From assembly GCA_001464115.1 (NCBI GenBank), contig LNES01000003.1, forward strand, positions 452,943 through 516,942: a stretch of 64,000 bases of DNA, given 5' to 3'. The notes beneath the pieces are model-generated. The model was given only the letters and a program-made list of their open reading frames with translations. It made no database searches and was not told the DNA's origin. Source of the stretch: Chlamydiae bacterium Ga0074140. GTDB lineage: Bacteria > Chlamydiota > Chlamydiia > Chlamydiales > Rhabdochlamydiaceae. This document shows positions 1 through 8,513 of the stretch, one piece after another; the first letter of the stretch is position 1, and each line of letters starts with the position of its first letter. Both the position numbers and the translations under genes were made by a program.

Positions 1-388
1 GATTTCCAGAACATGAAACCTTGCCGATCTTTGCTTCGATAACGATCACTTCAACGATGCCGTCTGTGATGTCCTGTTCGGGAATGGTGACGTTAACAAC
101 GGGCCTTCCATGGTCGCGGAAGTAGCGGATGATCGTCTGCTTGATTTCTGTTAGAAGTTCTGGGGTGATCGGTTTTCCCAGGCAAAGTTTAGCGAGCTTT
201 TCTTCGAGCGGCTTTGCCCCGCCTGGAATGGCGAGGTTGCGTGTTGTGACGCCAGAAGCATCTGTACTTTTCTCCTCTTCCTCGGGCAAGAGCAGAAGAG
301 CTTTAAGGGGAGGGGAGGAGGTCATCTCTTCAGAAAAAAGAGAAAGAGAGGAAAAAAGAAGTAGCGCCGTGGCCGTAAACTTTTTCAT
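1..388 (-). CDS. TpsB-type (ShlB/FhaC-like) outer-membrane transporter, N-terminal part, runs off the window
   Basis: Only about the first 129 codons are present. The protein starts with a signal peptide (MKKFTATALLLFSS) and then has a POTRA-like segment with KPITPELLTEIKQTIIRYFR, VNVTIPEQDITDGIVEVIVI and EAKIGKV, the pattern of the POTRA_2 domain in two-partner secretion transporters. In this family POTRA domains precede a 16-strand barrel that exports the partner exoprotein; the barrel would lie outside the window. The start ATG shares one base with the stop of the upstream haemagglutinin-like gene, so the two are co-transcribed and probably form a TpsA/TpsB pair. The identification is good for the visible domain; barrel integrity cannot be judged. 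Confidence 0.75.
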   Translation of the reverse strand, partial: MKKFTATALLLFSSLSLFSEEMTSSPPLKALLLLPEEEEKSTDASGVTTRNLAIPGGAKPLEEKLAKLCLGKPITPELLTEIKQTIIRYFRDHGRPVVNVTIPEQDITDGIVEVIVIEAKIGKVSCSGN

Positions 389-2253
389 CAGAGGAGTTTT
401 CGCAGTTTCCCGCAGCTGTTTTTGTACGTTTTTCGAAGCATGCGATAAGAGCGATCAGCAGGAGGTTCTGTGTGTAATTTGGCGTATGCTTTTTTGTCAT
501 AACCCAGCAGAAAACGGCGTTGAACATAGAAAAACTCGTCAAAGTCTTTCAGATCCTGGAAGAACTCTGTTGTGGCGATGATAAAAAGATCGGTGATGCG
601 GGGGCTCACCCACACATCCTTGTAAAAGATCGTGAAAGGGACTCCGCCTGACGCGCTGAAAAAATAGATACCCCAAACCTCCTCCGCCGAAGGGGAGAGT
701 TCGGCTCCAGGAGTAAAGGAGACGAGATTTAGAGAGCCCTCAAGTGTATTGTTAGATTGTCTGACAGTAAAAATGCGCAGGGTTTCACCCTGCATCCGTG
801 TATTCTGTCCCATAAAAAGAGCACCCGGACCCACAAGAGGAGGGGTGGAAAAGAGGTTGTCGACAACGACCGTCACATCCTTAGTAGCACCCAGAGCGGC
901 GTATCCTGCCCCGAGGGAGTCGAGGGAGAGGTGCCTTCCTGTGACGACGGACAAACTACCCTTAGAAAAAATATACGCGCGACCAGAGCTCTCAGCTCCT
1001 CCCAGAAGAAAGGCATCTTGTCCTGCTGTTATCGAGATTCTTCCTGCAGGGTCGCTTGTTGTGATTTGTGCAGTGCGTTTATCGGAGGCGGTAAGGAAAA
1101 GATCTCGCCCCGTTGTGATGGTGATGGGACCCTGACTGTCGATACGACTATGAAATTTTTGCGTGCCGCTTCCCAACTGCAGATCTCTTGCAGCATGAAT
1201 TTTCGTGGGGGCTCCTCCCTGCGCTTTTACGGCTCCGTATAGATTTATATCTCCCTCTGCTGTTTCCATCGAAATTGTCGCTCCTTCAGAAAACAGGGAA
1301 AATCCATCGTGAATGGTGAGATTGTCTTGTGCTTTTAGGGAAACAAGAGCGGGTGTATCAGACTGCAGGAGAATAGACCCCTTCGTGGCATCCTCACTTC
1401 CAAAAACAACAGTGTTTCCGGAAATTTTAACCTCGTTTCCATCGGTCGAGATCGAGCCTTTTGAGTGGACGCCTCCTTTTTCAGAAACTAAAAAGATTCT
1501 TCCCTGTCTCTCTGCAATACTAAGAGCATCGATCTTTCCCGATTGGTTGATGGCAAAAGCGTAGGGGTTTCCCTCCGCTTTCAGCTCCACTTGCAGAGCA
1601 GAGATCTCTCCTGTATTCATCACAAGATCATCAGATTGTTCTATCTGAGGGTGGATATAAATTCTCTCCTGGCCGGCAGGCTTGAGAAGAATCTCTTTTG
1701 CAGCTCCGAGAACGGCTGTTCCGCGTGGTGCAGTGATCGATCCTAGATTTTCCACGCATCTAGCGAGCAGAACGACATCGCCATCCCAGGCGTTGATCGT
1801 TCCCAAGTTGACGATGATCCCATCTGAAGATCCCTTAAAGAGGAGCTCTTTCCGTTCCATGAAATCGTGATCGGAAAGGTCGAGTGTCGATGCAACGAAG
1901 TAAGCAGTATCGATTTTTGCACCCTCGCCAACAAGCACTCCGCGCGGATTGATCAGAAAAACTCTTCCATTGGATTCGAGCGTTCCCAGAATATGAGAGG
2001 TGATTTCGCCTGTCACTCGATTGAGCACCATCGAATGACTATTCGGTTGGATAAATTGTGTGGTTTCGTTTGCACCAATCGAAAAATCTTTCCAGTGGAT
2101 GATCGCCTTATCGCTTGCCGTGATCGAAAGTTTTGCAGCATCAGCCTGCTCAAAATTCACCTCACCTGCGACCACAACAGGATCCTGCGGGTTGGCGAAA
2201 CAGAGAGAGAAGGGAATCAGCGACAAAGCGCATAGCAGGCGGTGGCGTTGCAT
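388..2253 (-). CDS. Filamentous-haemagglutinin-type secreted exoprotein (TpsA-like, TPS domain)
   Basis: 621 residues beginning with a Sec signal peptide (cleavage probably after about residue 20, PFSLCFA). The N-terminal 250 residues carry the TPS secretion-domain pattern: TTQFIQPNSHSMVLNRVTG, then LESNGRVFLINPRGVLVGEG (the NPxG-type turn) and FVASTLDLSD. The rest is rich in repeated beta-strand units such as GRISITAGQDAFLLGG, expected for a right-handed beta-helix. The protein would be exported by the transporter encoded immediately downstream and may act as an adhesin or surface protein. It is short for a TpsA, and the last 80 residues (many Tyr, Phe, Lys) depart from the helix pattern, so a distinct C-terminal domain is possible. 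Binding target unknown. Confidence 0.82.
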   Translation of the reverse strand: MQRHRLLCALSLIPFSLCFANPQDPVVVAGEVNFEQADAAKLSITASDKAIIHWKDFSIGANETTQFIQPNSHSMVLNRVTGEITSHILGTLESNGRVFLINPRGVLVGEGAKIDTAYFVASTLDLSDHDFMERKELLFKGSSDGIIVNLGTINAWDGDVVLLARCVENLGSITAPRGTAVLGAAKEILLKPAGQERIYIHPQIEQSDDLVMNTGEISALQVELKAEGNPYAFAINQSGKIDALSIAERQGRIFLVSEKGGVHSKGSISTDGNEVKISGNTVVFGSEDATKGSILLQSDTPALVSLKAQDNLTIHDGFSLFSEGATISMETAEGDINLYGAVKAQGGAPTKIHAARDLQLGSGTQKFHSRIDSQGPITITTGRDLFLTASDKRTAQITTSDPAGRISITAGQDAFLLGGAESSGRAYIFSKGSLSVVTGRHLSLDSLGAGYAALGATKDVTVVVDNLFSTPPLVGPGALFMGQNTRMQGETLRIFTVRQSNNTLEGSLNLVSFTPGAELSPSAEEVWGIYFFSASGGVPFTIFYKDVWVSPRITDLFIIATTEFFQDLKDFDEFFYVQRRFLLGYDKKAYAKLHTEPPADRSYRMLRKTYKNSCGKLRKLL

Positions 2254-2319
2254 AATCCGATCTTATCAAAAAGCAATTTTCCCGAAAGAAGAACAATATG
2301 AAGGATTGCAAACAACCAA

Positions 2320-2714
2320 ATAGACGTGCACGGACAAGTCCTTCGGCTCTCCTGTGCTTCGATTTCTCATTGCGGCTTGAAGCCATCGGCTGGAGCTTCG
2401 CTTCCCTCTCCACTCCTTCGTCGTGGAGCCTCTTCCAGCTTTGTTCCAGTACTAGGTTTAATTGCATTGAGCGTTCTATTTCTTAACTAGAACTGCGAGA
2501 TGACTGCGACTACAACCCGAAGAGCCCAATGGCTCTTCGGGTTCGGAGCAGGAGCTACAGAGCAGCCCGACGACTCAGATCGCCGAGCGGGGTAGTGCTT
2601 TGCACACCCCGCCTCCGAGCAGATGATTTTTCAAAGCGAGGTGAGGCGCAAGGGGGTCGCAGGGGGGGTGGGAGGGGGACACGAAGTGCTCCCCTCAACC
2701 CCCGACATGTCTAT
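2320..2714 (+). repeat. Modular intergenic repeat, copy A
   Basis: This sequence fills the gap between the TpsA-like gene and the next gene. It is bounded by ATAGACGTG on the left and its imperfect inverse CATGTCTAT on the right. The interior includes CTCTCCACTCCTTCGTCGTG, a 13-bp perfect hairpin (AACCCGAAGAGCC, loop CAAT, 2514-2543), GAGCAGCCCGACGACTCAG and a GC-rich tail. Much of the interior recurs inverted at 5.7-5.95 kb and directly at 52.0-52.25 kb. I see no convincing protein in it. Short inverted ends and intergenic placement suggest a non-autonomous mobile or structured element. Confidence 0.85.
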
Positions 2715-2752
2715 CTCTTTTTCTCGTACAGAGCTTTTTTTATCTCGACATT

Positions 2753-3115
2753 TTAGCGTTTGCCTTTGAGGGCAAAGCCGATGTAGAGAGAGACCACGCC
2801 AATCACGAGATGGAGCCATGCATCAGGGATATTGTTTGCAATGATCCCGAAGATGTAGCGCTCACCGTGAAAGAAACCCAAAATTCCTAGAACAACATAA
2901 ACCACACCGAAGATGCGGAAAAAAGCTCTAGACATCTCTTTGCTTCTAAATCCCATCCAGAGAGCGATGACGCCCGTTAAGATGTGCACGTAGTTGTGTG
3001 CAGGATTTACGAGAAAGATATCAAAGAGGTAGCGGTGATGAGCGGTGGCGTCAAAGAAGCCTAAAACGCCCAGCAGGATAAAACCGATACCAAATAGGAT
3101 AGCAAGCATTTTCAT
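2753..3115 (-). CDS. Small four-helix membrane protein, DUF4383-like
   Basis: 120 residues forming four hydrophobic segments arranged as two similar halves: MLAILFGIGFILLGVLGFFD and FFRIFGVVYVVLGILGFFHG each begin a half, and each half ends in a second helix (YVHILTGVIALWMGF, WLHLVIGVVSLYIGF). This repeat and the NYVHILTGVIAL motif resemble DUF4383 inner-membrane proteins of unknown function. I chose the ATG preceded by GGAGG at 8 bases rather than the in-frame GTG five codons upstream. It stands alone, transcribed away from the SDR gene. No function can be assigned. Confidence 0.7.
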   Translation of the reverse strand: MKMLAILFGIGFILLGVLGFFDATAHHRYLFDIFLVNPAHNYVHILTGVIALWMGFRSKEMSRAFFRIFGVVYVVLGILGFFHGERYIFGIIANNIPDAWLHLVIGVVSLYIGFALKGKR

Positions 3116-3233
3116 AATTTTGTCCTCCACTTCTCTCCATAGCCTCTCTTTTCAATATCATCAATAAATTATTTTAATTTTTGCTTGAGAAGATGAGCGC
3201 CCTGTTGTAAATGGAAGATAAAAGGGAGTTTTT

Positions 3234-4304
3234 ATGAGTGAAAGACAGGTCGTTTTGATCACGGGCTGCAGTGGTCGCATTGGATTTAAAGCGTGTGAGC
3301 GTTTTTCTAACGAGTTTGAGGTCGTTGGATTTGACGTGATTTTGGCAGGGAAGCTTCCCGACGTCGAATTCATGCTGGTCGATATTGCGAGCGATGCCAG
3401 CGTTGAAGAGGGTCTTCGTCAGGTGAAGGAGCGCTATGGAAATAGGATCGCCTCGGTGATTCACCTCGCCGCCTACTACAACTTTGAAGGAGGATCCTAT
3501 TCCAACTACGAACGCATCACGGTTCAGGGCACCCATAGACTGCTTAAAGGTCTGCAGAATTTTGAGGTCGAGCAATTCATCTTTTCGAGCACCATGCTCG
3601 TGCATGAGCCCTGCCAAGTTGGGCAGCGGATCAATGAGGATTGGCCTGTTGTTCCAAAATGGGCGTATCCCAGATCTAAGGTCGAAACAGAAGCTCTCAT
3701 CAGTAAAGAACATGGCAACATTCCCTACCTGATTTTGCGCATCGCGGGTGTTTATGACGATCATTGCCACTCAATTCCTCTCTCCAACCAGATCCAGCGC
3801 ATTTATGAAAATCAGCTGGAAGGGCACCTCTTTTCAGGAGATATCACGCACGGCTCTGCTTTCGTGCATATGGATGATCTGATCGAAGCTCTCTGGCTCG
3901 CTGTGCAGAAACGCAAAACTCTCCCACAAGAGCTCGTTGTGCTCATTGGCGAAGAGGAGACGATGAGTTACGAGGCACTTCAAAACGAGATGGCAAAGCA
4001 TATTCATGGTCATGCCTGGAAGACGTGGCGTGTACCAAAGCCGATTGCTAAATTGGGAGCCTGGTCGCAGGAGCATCTCCCTTTCCTTCCAAGATCTTTC
4101 ATCAAGCCCTGGATGATCGATCTCGCAGATGACCATTATGCACTTGATATCACCCGTGCGAAGCAGTATCTCGGTTGGAAGCCAAATCACTCATTACGCA
4201 AAACTCTACCTATCATGATTGGTGAGCTCAAGAACGATCCTCTCACCTGGTATGACGAAAATAAACTGAAAACGCCCAGCTGGCTCTTGAGAAAATCTGC
4301 ATGA
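3234..4304 (+). CDS. NAD(P)-dependent epimerase/dehydratase (extended SDR)
   Basis: 356-residue cytoplasmic oxidoreductase of the extended short-chain dehydrogenase family. A Rossmann NAD(P) site GCSGRIG lies at residues 11-17, an acidic residue follows the second strand (GFDV), HLAA is at 77-80, the serine region is FSST (118-121), and the catalytic pair sits in YPRSK (Y145, K149). The C-terminal part (TWRVPKPIAKLGAW, RAKQYLGWKP) matches nucleoside-sugar epimerase-like members, but the substrate cannot be read from the sequence. A GGGAG ribosome-binding site precedes the ATG. The stop overlaps the start of the VKOR-type membrane gene by four bases, so the two are co-translated. Confidence 0.85.
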   Translation: MSERQVVLITGCSGRIGFKACERFSNEFEVVGFDVILAGKLPDVEFMLVDIASDASVEEGLRQVKERYGNRIASVIHLAAYYNFEGGSYSNYERITVQGTHRLLKGLQNFEVEQFIFSSTMLVHEPCQVGQRINEDWPVVPKWAYPRSKVETEALISKEHGNIPYLILRIAGVYDDHCHSIPLSNQIQRIYENQLEGHLFSGDITHGSAFVHMDDLIEALWLAVQKRKTLPQELVVLIGEEETMSYEALQNEMAKHIHGHAWKTWRVPKPIAKLGAWSQEHLPFLPRSFIKPWMIDLADDHYALDITRAKQYLGWKPNHSLRKTLPIMIGELKNDPLTWYDENKLKTPSWLLRKSA

Positions 4305-5560
4305 GAAGGTCGCTTGCTCTTTTTATCTCCATTCTAGGCTTCTGGATTTTCAGCACAGCGCTGACTTTTCCAGAAAATCGTATGCTGCTTTTCTCCGATC
4401 TCGCAAGCGGCATTCTGCTCATCGTTTTGGGAGTTTTCTCTCTTCATCCGAAGAGAGAATGGAGTTTGTGGTGTATTGTCCTCGTCGGTCTGTGGGTCCA
4501 ATTTGCTTCCCTGCTCTTTTGGACCACACACCTTTGGCAGTATCTAAATGCGACTGCATGTGGAATGGTGGCGATGATTTTAGCTCTCCATACTCTTTCA
4601 CGTCCCCCTGTCTCTCCAAGAGCTGAGATCCCTTACAATGGCTGGTCGTTTAACCCCTCCTCGTGGAACTTTCGCATTCCGAATATTTTTTTCTCGTTGC
4701 TCTGCGCTTTTATTGCTCGCTACCTAGCCGCATTTCAGCTGGGGCTCATTCCGTCCGTCTGGGATCCCATTTTTGGAGATGGAACACACCAGGTTCTCAC
4801 ATCTACTGTTTCAGATATGTTCCCACTTTCAGACGCAGGGCTTGGCTCGCTTGCCTATATGATCGAAGCTCTGATGGGATTCCAAGGCGATGCACAGCGT
4901 TGGCGCACGATGCCGTGGGCAGTAGTTCTCTTTGGCTTTCTCGTTGTGCCTGTGAGCATCGTCAGCATCACTCTGATCATTTTACAGCCAATTGCAGTTG
5001 GAGCGTGGTGCAGCTGGTGTCTTCTCATCGCCTTCATCATGGTCTTTATGATTCCTTTGGCTGTGGGGGAGTTCGTCGCAGGGTTGCGCTTTCTCCATCA
5101 GAGCGTGCGGCAAGGCAAACCATTTTGGAAACTCTTCTGGTACGGAGAGGATATCTCTGCAAAGGTCGTCTCCGCTCCCTTTGCAAGGCCAAACGCTTTT
5201 TTCTCTCCCTCAGGCGTTTCATTTCCGTGGAATTTGATGGTCTCCGCACTGCTGGGATTGTGGATCATTTTTTCGGCACATCTCTTTCCTCTTCCTACTA
5301 TTCTGGCAGACAGTGATTACATCTCCGGGCCCTTCATTTTTACGATCTCCATAGTTTCCTGTGCCGAGATCGTCCGTGCCGGCAGATTTTTGAATCTGCC
5401 CTTTGCGCTTTGGCTCATGATCGTGCCATGGTGGGCGGGAGAGATCACGCCCTGGGCAATTTTGAACCATGTGGGAGTTGCCCTCGCCCTCATTCTCCTC
5501 GCTCTTCGCAAAGGCCCCGTCCACCAACGCTACGGCAAGCTCCAGCGCTTCATCTTCTAA
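4301..5560 (+). CDS. SPW-repeat / vitamin K epoxide reductase (VKOR) family membrane protein
   Basis: 419 residues with about eight to ten membrane segments. The N-terminal 100 residues are SPW-repeat-like. The central region TSTVSDMFPLSDAGLGSLAY, then RWRTMPWAVVLFGFLVVP and AVGAWCSWCLL, is the VKOR signature; the redox CxxC is C237/C240. VKOR homologues oxidise quinone-linked partners and regenerate disulfide-forming enzymes. The gene overlaps the SDR gene by four bases, so both probably act in one redox process, although the substrate is unknown. This genome also carries a separate dsbA-dsbB pair in this window, so it would have two kinds of membrane thiol oxidase. Family call firm, role inferred. 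Confidence 0.75.
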   Translation: MRRSLALFISILGFWIFSTALTFPENRMLLFSDLASGILLIVLGVFSLHPKREWSLWCIVLVGLWVQFASLLFWTTHLWQYLNATACGMVAMILALHTLSRPPVSPRAEIPYNGWSFNPSSWNFRIPNIFFSLLCAFIARYLAAFQLGLIPSVWDPIFGDGTHQVLTSTVSDMFPLSDAGLGSLAYMIEALMGFQGDAQRWRTMPWAVVLFGFLVVPVSIVSITLIILQPIAVGAWCSWCLLIAFIMVFMIPLAVGEFVAGLRFLHQSVRQGKPFWKLFWYGEDISAKVVSAPFARPNAFFSPSGVSFPWNLMVSALLGLWIIFSAHLFPLPTILADSDYISGPFIFTISIVSCAEIVRAGRFLNLPFALWLMIVPWWAGEITPWAILNHVGVALALILLALRKGPVHQRYGKLQRFIF

Positions 5561-5595
5561 AATTGAACTAAAGCATTAAAATTCTTGGAATAAAA

Positions 5596-6134
5596 ATAGA
5601 CGTGCGGGGACAAGTCTTTCAGCTAGTCCCCTCTGCTCGCAAAGCTAAAGTGCCCCCGGCACTTTAGCTTGTCTCCGCAGCCCCTTGCGCCTCACCTCGC
5701 TTTGAAAAATCCTGTGCTCGGAGGCGGGGTGTGCGAGGCACTACCCCGCCCGCTCCGCTCTCCTGTGCCTTGATTTTTCTGTGCGATCTGAGTCGTCGGG
5801 CTGCTCTGTAGCTCCTGCTCCGAACCCGAAGAGCCATTGGGCTCTTCGGGTTGTAGTCGCAGTCATCTCGCAGTTCTAGTGAGCAAAGCTGGAAGAGGCT
5901 CCACGACGAAGGAGTGGAGAGGGAAGCGAAGCTCCAGCCCGAGGCTGCAGATGGCACAGAAGAATCGCGGCGCAGGAACGCCGAAGGCGTCGCGAGGTAG
6001 TGCTCGGCACACCTCGCTTCCGAGCACTCGATAATGCGCGTTCTTCGAAACGCGCATGCTCTTCAAAGCCAGGTGCAGCTCAAGAGGGCGGCAGGGAATA
6101 CGGACACAAAGTGCCGTGTTCCCGACTCGTCTAT
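5596..6134 (+). repeat. Modular intergenic repeat, copy B (double, head-to-head)
   Basis: A 540-base non-coding block between the VKOR gene and tRNA-Ala. It begins ATAGACGTGCGGGGACAAGT and ends CGACTCGTCTAT. Bases about 5690-5960 are the reverse complement of the copy A interior, including the same 13-bp hairpin (5823-5852). Bases about 5975-6134 repeat the end module again in the opposite direction (AGGTAGTGCTCGGCACACCT, then GACACAAAGTGCC), so this looks like two partial units joined head to head. A second perfect 13-bp hairpin (AAGCTAAAGTGCC, 5642-5670) occurs only here. Confidence 0.8.
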
Positions 6135-6186
6135 TCATCATCATCTGACTTTAATGTGTCAATTCTGTCTTCCAAAATTCTAGAGA

Positions 6187-6216
6187 TTGCGCGAAATGGC
6201 CTCTCTTCTGTATCGT
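6187..6216 (+). promoter_or_regulatory. Probable promoter of the tRNA-Ala/tRNA-Ile pair
   Basis: TTGCGC and TATCGT separated by 18 bases, about 24 bases upstream of the tRNA-Ala 5' end. This is a moderate match to the vegetative sigma consensus in the expected position for a stable-RNA promoter. No other candidate is evident between repeat copy B and the tRNA. Confidence 0.35.
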
Positions 6217-6239
6217 GGTCTGTCTTACCAATTCTTTTA

Positions 6240-6312
6240 GGGGGCTTAGCTCAGTTGGTAGAGCATCAGATTTGCATTCTGAGGGTCAGGAGTTCGAATC
6301 TCCTAGCCTCCA
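6240..6312 (+). tRNA. tRNA-Ala (anticodon TGC)
   Basis: A full cloverleaf can be folded. The acceptor GGGGGCT pairs with AGCCTCC (one G-T pair), the D arm contains AGCTCAGTTGGTAGAGC, the anticodon stem TCAGA/TCTGA encloses loop TTTGCAT with anticodon TGC (6273-6275), and the T arm is AGGAGTTCGAATCTCCT. The discriminator is A and no CCA is encoded. It decodes GCN alanine codons. It is followed 18 bases later by tRNA-Ile, an Ala-Ile pair outside any visible rRNA operon. Confidence 0.95.
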
Positions 6313-6330
6313 TCCTTAAAGATACGCTTC

Positions 6331-6404
6331 GCGGTTATAGCTCAGTTGGTTAGAGCGCGACACTGATAATGTCGAGGTCCCAAGTTCAAATCTTGGTAAC
6401 CGCA
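6331..6404 (+). tRNA. tRNA-Ile (anticodon GAT)
   Basis: The acceptor GCGGTTA pairs with TAACCGC. The D arm has AGCTCAGTTGGTTAGAGC, the anticodon stem CGACA/TGTCG encloses loop CTGATAA with anticodon GAT (6365-6367), and the T arm contains GTTCAAATC. The discriminator is A. It reads ATC and ATT isoleucine codons and is probably transcribed together with tRNA-Ala. Confidence 0.95.
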
Positions 6405-6501
6405 CATTTCCTTTCAACATTTGCTGTTGTGGATAGAACGTCGTTAGCTCTTAAATTTTTTTTGGGACTGTGGCCGTTAAAATTAGAATGACTAACGGCG
6501 T

Positions 6502-7455
6502 TTAGCCCTCAGCGACTGGCTCTGGAGTTTTTTTTACTACGTAGCCTTGTTTGAGCTCAGCTTGATAGACCAGGAATAGGCCGAGAGAGACGACCCCTGT
6601 CGATGCAAAGATCGGCCAGGAGAGGGGCTCCCCGAGAAAGATTGCGCTGATGAAAGAGGCGAAGATCGGGCAGAGGAGTCCGACGAAGGAGAGGAATGTC
6701 GCGGTATATTTCTTCAGGAAATAGCCGTAAAGGTTGTAGCAGATCAGATTGGAGATCACCGTTAGTCCGAGTGTGGTTTTAAGAAACGGGATCGTATTGG
6801 CCGCTGCAACAGGAAGTGGATTCCAGCTTTCGAGAAAGGGGGAGTTCGCTAGAGCCATGACTCCACCGATGAGCATACTCGTGCCATTTGCCATGAGGGG
6901 AGAGACAGCGGAATCTTTCACAACGAGACGCAGAAGCACCCAGCCATAAACCGAACAGAGGGCAGCTCCCATCACCGCGAGCGCAGGCCATGAGAAGAAG
7001 GCAAAAGCGTTAAAGAGATCTTCCGCTCCGGTTTGCATGAAAAGCACAGGAACAAACCCGATAAAACCGATAAGTAGGCCGATCCACTTTCTGAGGTTCA
7101 TCTTCTCTTTGAAATGGAAGTAGGAGAAGAGAGCAGCAAAGAAGGGGGAGAGACTGTAGAGGAAGCAGGTCTTTGCGGCGGAGAGGTACTGAAGCCCCCA
7201 GAATTCCAAAATATTTGTCAGGTAGATGCTAAAGAAGGCCAAAATCGTGAGTGAGAAAAATTGTTTGAGGGTGATCTTCAAGTCGGAGCGTTTAGCAACC
7301 CAGAGATAGCTCACCAGGATGATCCCGGCAAGGAGCATACGAAAGCCTGTCAAAAAGATAGGAGGGGAGTATTGAAGGGCAACCTTTCCCAGCGAAAAAA
7401 CGCTAGACCAGGCGGCATACATCATCAGTACAAAAAAGATTGACATGGCAGCCAT
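6502..7455 (-). CDS. EamA/DMT-superfamily transporter
   Basis: 317 residues with about ten transmembrane helices in two EamA-like halves. Characteristic pieces are SLGKVALQYSPPIFLTGFRM near the start, LQYLSAAKTCFLYSLSPFFA in the first half, and FVGLLCPIFASFISAIFLGE with the family's terminal FLGEPL motif in the second. It would be an inner-membrane exporter or exchanger of small metabolites. A C. trachomatis member of this superfamily has been reported as an S-adenosylmethionine/S-adenosylhomocysteine exchanger; whether this protein is its orthologue cannot be decided by eye. It is transcribed divergently from mdh across a 65-base gap. Confidence 0.8.
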   Translation of the reverse strand: MAAMSIFFVLMMYAAWSSVFSLGKVALQYSPPIFLTGFRMLLAGIILVSYLWVAKRSDLKITLKQFFSLTILAFFSIYLTNILEFWGLQYLSAAKTCFLYSLSPFFAALFSYFHFKEKMNLRKWIGLLIGFIGFVPVLFMQTGAEDLFNAFAFFSWPALAVMGAALCSVYGWVLLRLVVKDSAVSPLMANGTSMLIGGVMALANSPFLESWNPLPVAAANTIPFLKTTLGLTVISNLICYNLYGYFLKKYTATFLSFVGLLCPIFASFISAIFLGEPLSWPIFASTGVVSLGLFLVYQAELKQGYVVKKTPEPVAEG

Positions 7456-7484
7456 TGTAACAGGCTTTGAAGAGTAAAGTCAAT

Positions 7485-7513
7485 TTGACATATTCCTAGG
7501 CGGCCCATAGAAT
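7485..7513 (+). promoter_or_regulatory. Strong sigma-70-type promoter of mdh
   Basis: A perfect TTGACA is followed after exactly 17 bases by TAGAAT, the best vegetative promoter match I found in the window. The expected transcription start is about 7520, immediately before the mdh ATG at 7521. No ribosome-binding site lies between them, so the transcript should be leaderless or nearly so. Confidence 0.7.
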
Positions 7514-7520
7514 CCGCCTT

Positions 7521-8513
7521 ATGGCAAAAAAATCTTTAAAGAGGGTGGCTGTGACCGGCGGTGCGGGTCAGATCGCGTATAGCCTTCTATTCCGTATCGC
7601 CTCTGGCGAACTTTTTGGAAATGATCAACCGATCGCTCTTCATATTCTTGAGTTGCCCGCGTCTCTCCCAGCACTTGCTGGGGTTGTGATGGAGCTGGAA
7701 GATTGCGCCTTTCCTCTTTTACAAGAGGTGCATATTGGGTCAAATCCTGAAGAGGTTTTTTCAGGTGTAAATTATGCATTTCTCGTGGGAGCCAAACCGC
7801 GCGGACCTGGCATGGAAAGAAAAGACCTTCTACAAGAGAACGGAAAGATCTTTGTCGAGCAGGGGAAGGCTCTCGATGCTTTCGCGGCAAAAGACTTAAT
7901 CGTTCTTGTTGTGGGGAATCCCTGCAATACTAACTGCCTTATTACTCTCAAAAATGCACCGAGCAAAGATCCTTCGCGATTTTTTGCGATGATGAGCCTG
8001 GATGAGAATCGTGCGATCTCGCAGCTCGCGAAAAAAGCTGGAGTCTCTGTTTCCGAAGTGGAAAATATCGCTGTTTGGGGGAACCACTCCTCGACGCAGG
8101 TTCCCGATTTTCTCCATGCAAAAATTTCTGGAAAACCCTTGCCTCAAGTGATCGGAGACAAGAAGTGGCTAGAAGGGGAATTTATGACAATCGTCCAGAA
8201 AAGAGGCGCTGAAGTGATTGCTGCGAGAGGAAAGTCTTCCGCAGCATCAGCCGCAAATGCCGCAATTGATGCGATGCGCTCCATCGTATTTCCAACGCCG
8301 CAAGGAAAATGGTTTTCGTGTGCGCATCTCGCTAAAGGAAACCCCTACGGTATACAGGAAGATCTAGTCTTCTCCTTCCCCTGCAGAAGCAAAGGCGATG
8401 GGGTCGTGGAGATTATCAGCGGACTTGAGCTTGATCCATTTCTCAAAGCGAAGATCGCCGCTTCCGAAAAAGAGCTTCTTGAAGAGAAAAAACTAATTGA
8501 GCAGATGCTATGA
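7521..8513 (+). CDS. mdh: Malate dehydrogenase
   Basis: 330 residues, normal length for the bacterial cytosolic-type NAD malate dehydrogenase. The NAD site is [16 protein letters not shown] (residues 11-26). Substrate arginines lie in [12 protein letters not shown] (R94, R100), the Asp-Arg pair in SLDENRA (D161, R164), and catalytic histidine H189 in [11 protein letters not shown]. It interconverts malate and oxaloacetate in the TCA cycle. The next gene is citrate synthase, overlapping by four bases, so oxaloacetate production and use are co-expressed. In C. trachomatis mdh is a neighbour of an FAD oxidoreductase gene, as here, but without citrate synthase between them. Confidence 0.96.
   Translation: MAKKSLKRVAVTGGAGQIAYSLLFRIASGELFGNDQPIALHILELPASLPALAGVVMELEDCAFPLLQEVHIGSNPEEVFSGVNYAFLVGAKPRGPGMERKDLLQENGKIFVEQGKALDAFAAKDLIVLVVGNPCNTNCLITLKNAPSKDPSRFFAMMSLDENRAISQLAKKAGVSVSEVENIAVWGNHSSTQVPDFLHAKISGKPLPQVIGDKKWLEGEFMTIVQKRGAEVIAARGKSSAASAANAAIDAMRSIVFPTPQGKWFSCAHLAKGNPYGIQEDLVFSFPCRSKGDGVVEIISGLELDPFLKAKIAASEKELLEEKKLIEQML

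Noticed and set aside
757..1242. Plus-strand open frames across the haemagglutinin-like gene
   Set aside because: Antisense shadows; the minus-strand frame has a signal peptide and TPS motifs.
4663..5316. 217-codon open frame inside the VKOR-type gene
   Set aside because: It is Arg/Ser/Cys-rich, lies entirely within a well-supported membrane protein gene in another frame and has no family resemblance.
5837..6034. Small open frame in repeat copy B
   Set aside because: It crosses the hairpin and is not kept in copies A or C.
6405..6501. Terminator after tRNA-Ile/DMT gene
   Set aside because: A seven-bp inverted repeat (GCCGTTA/TAACGGC) exists but lacks a T-run on either strand.
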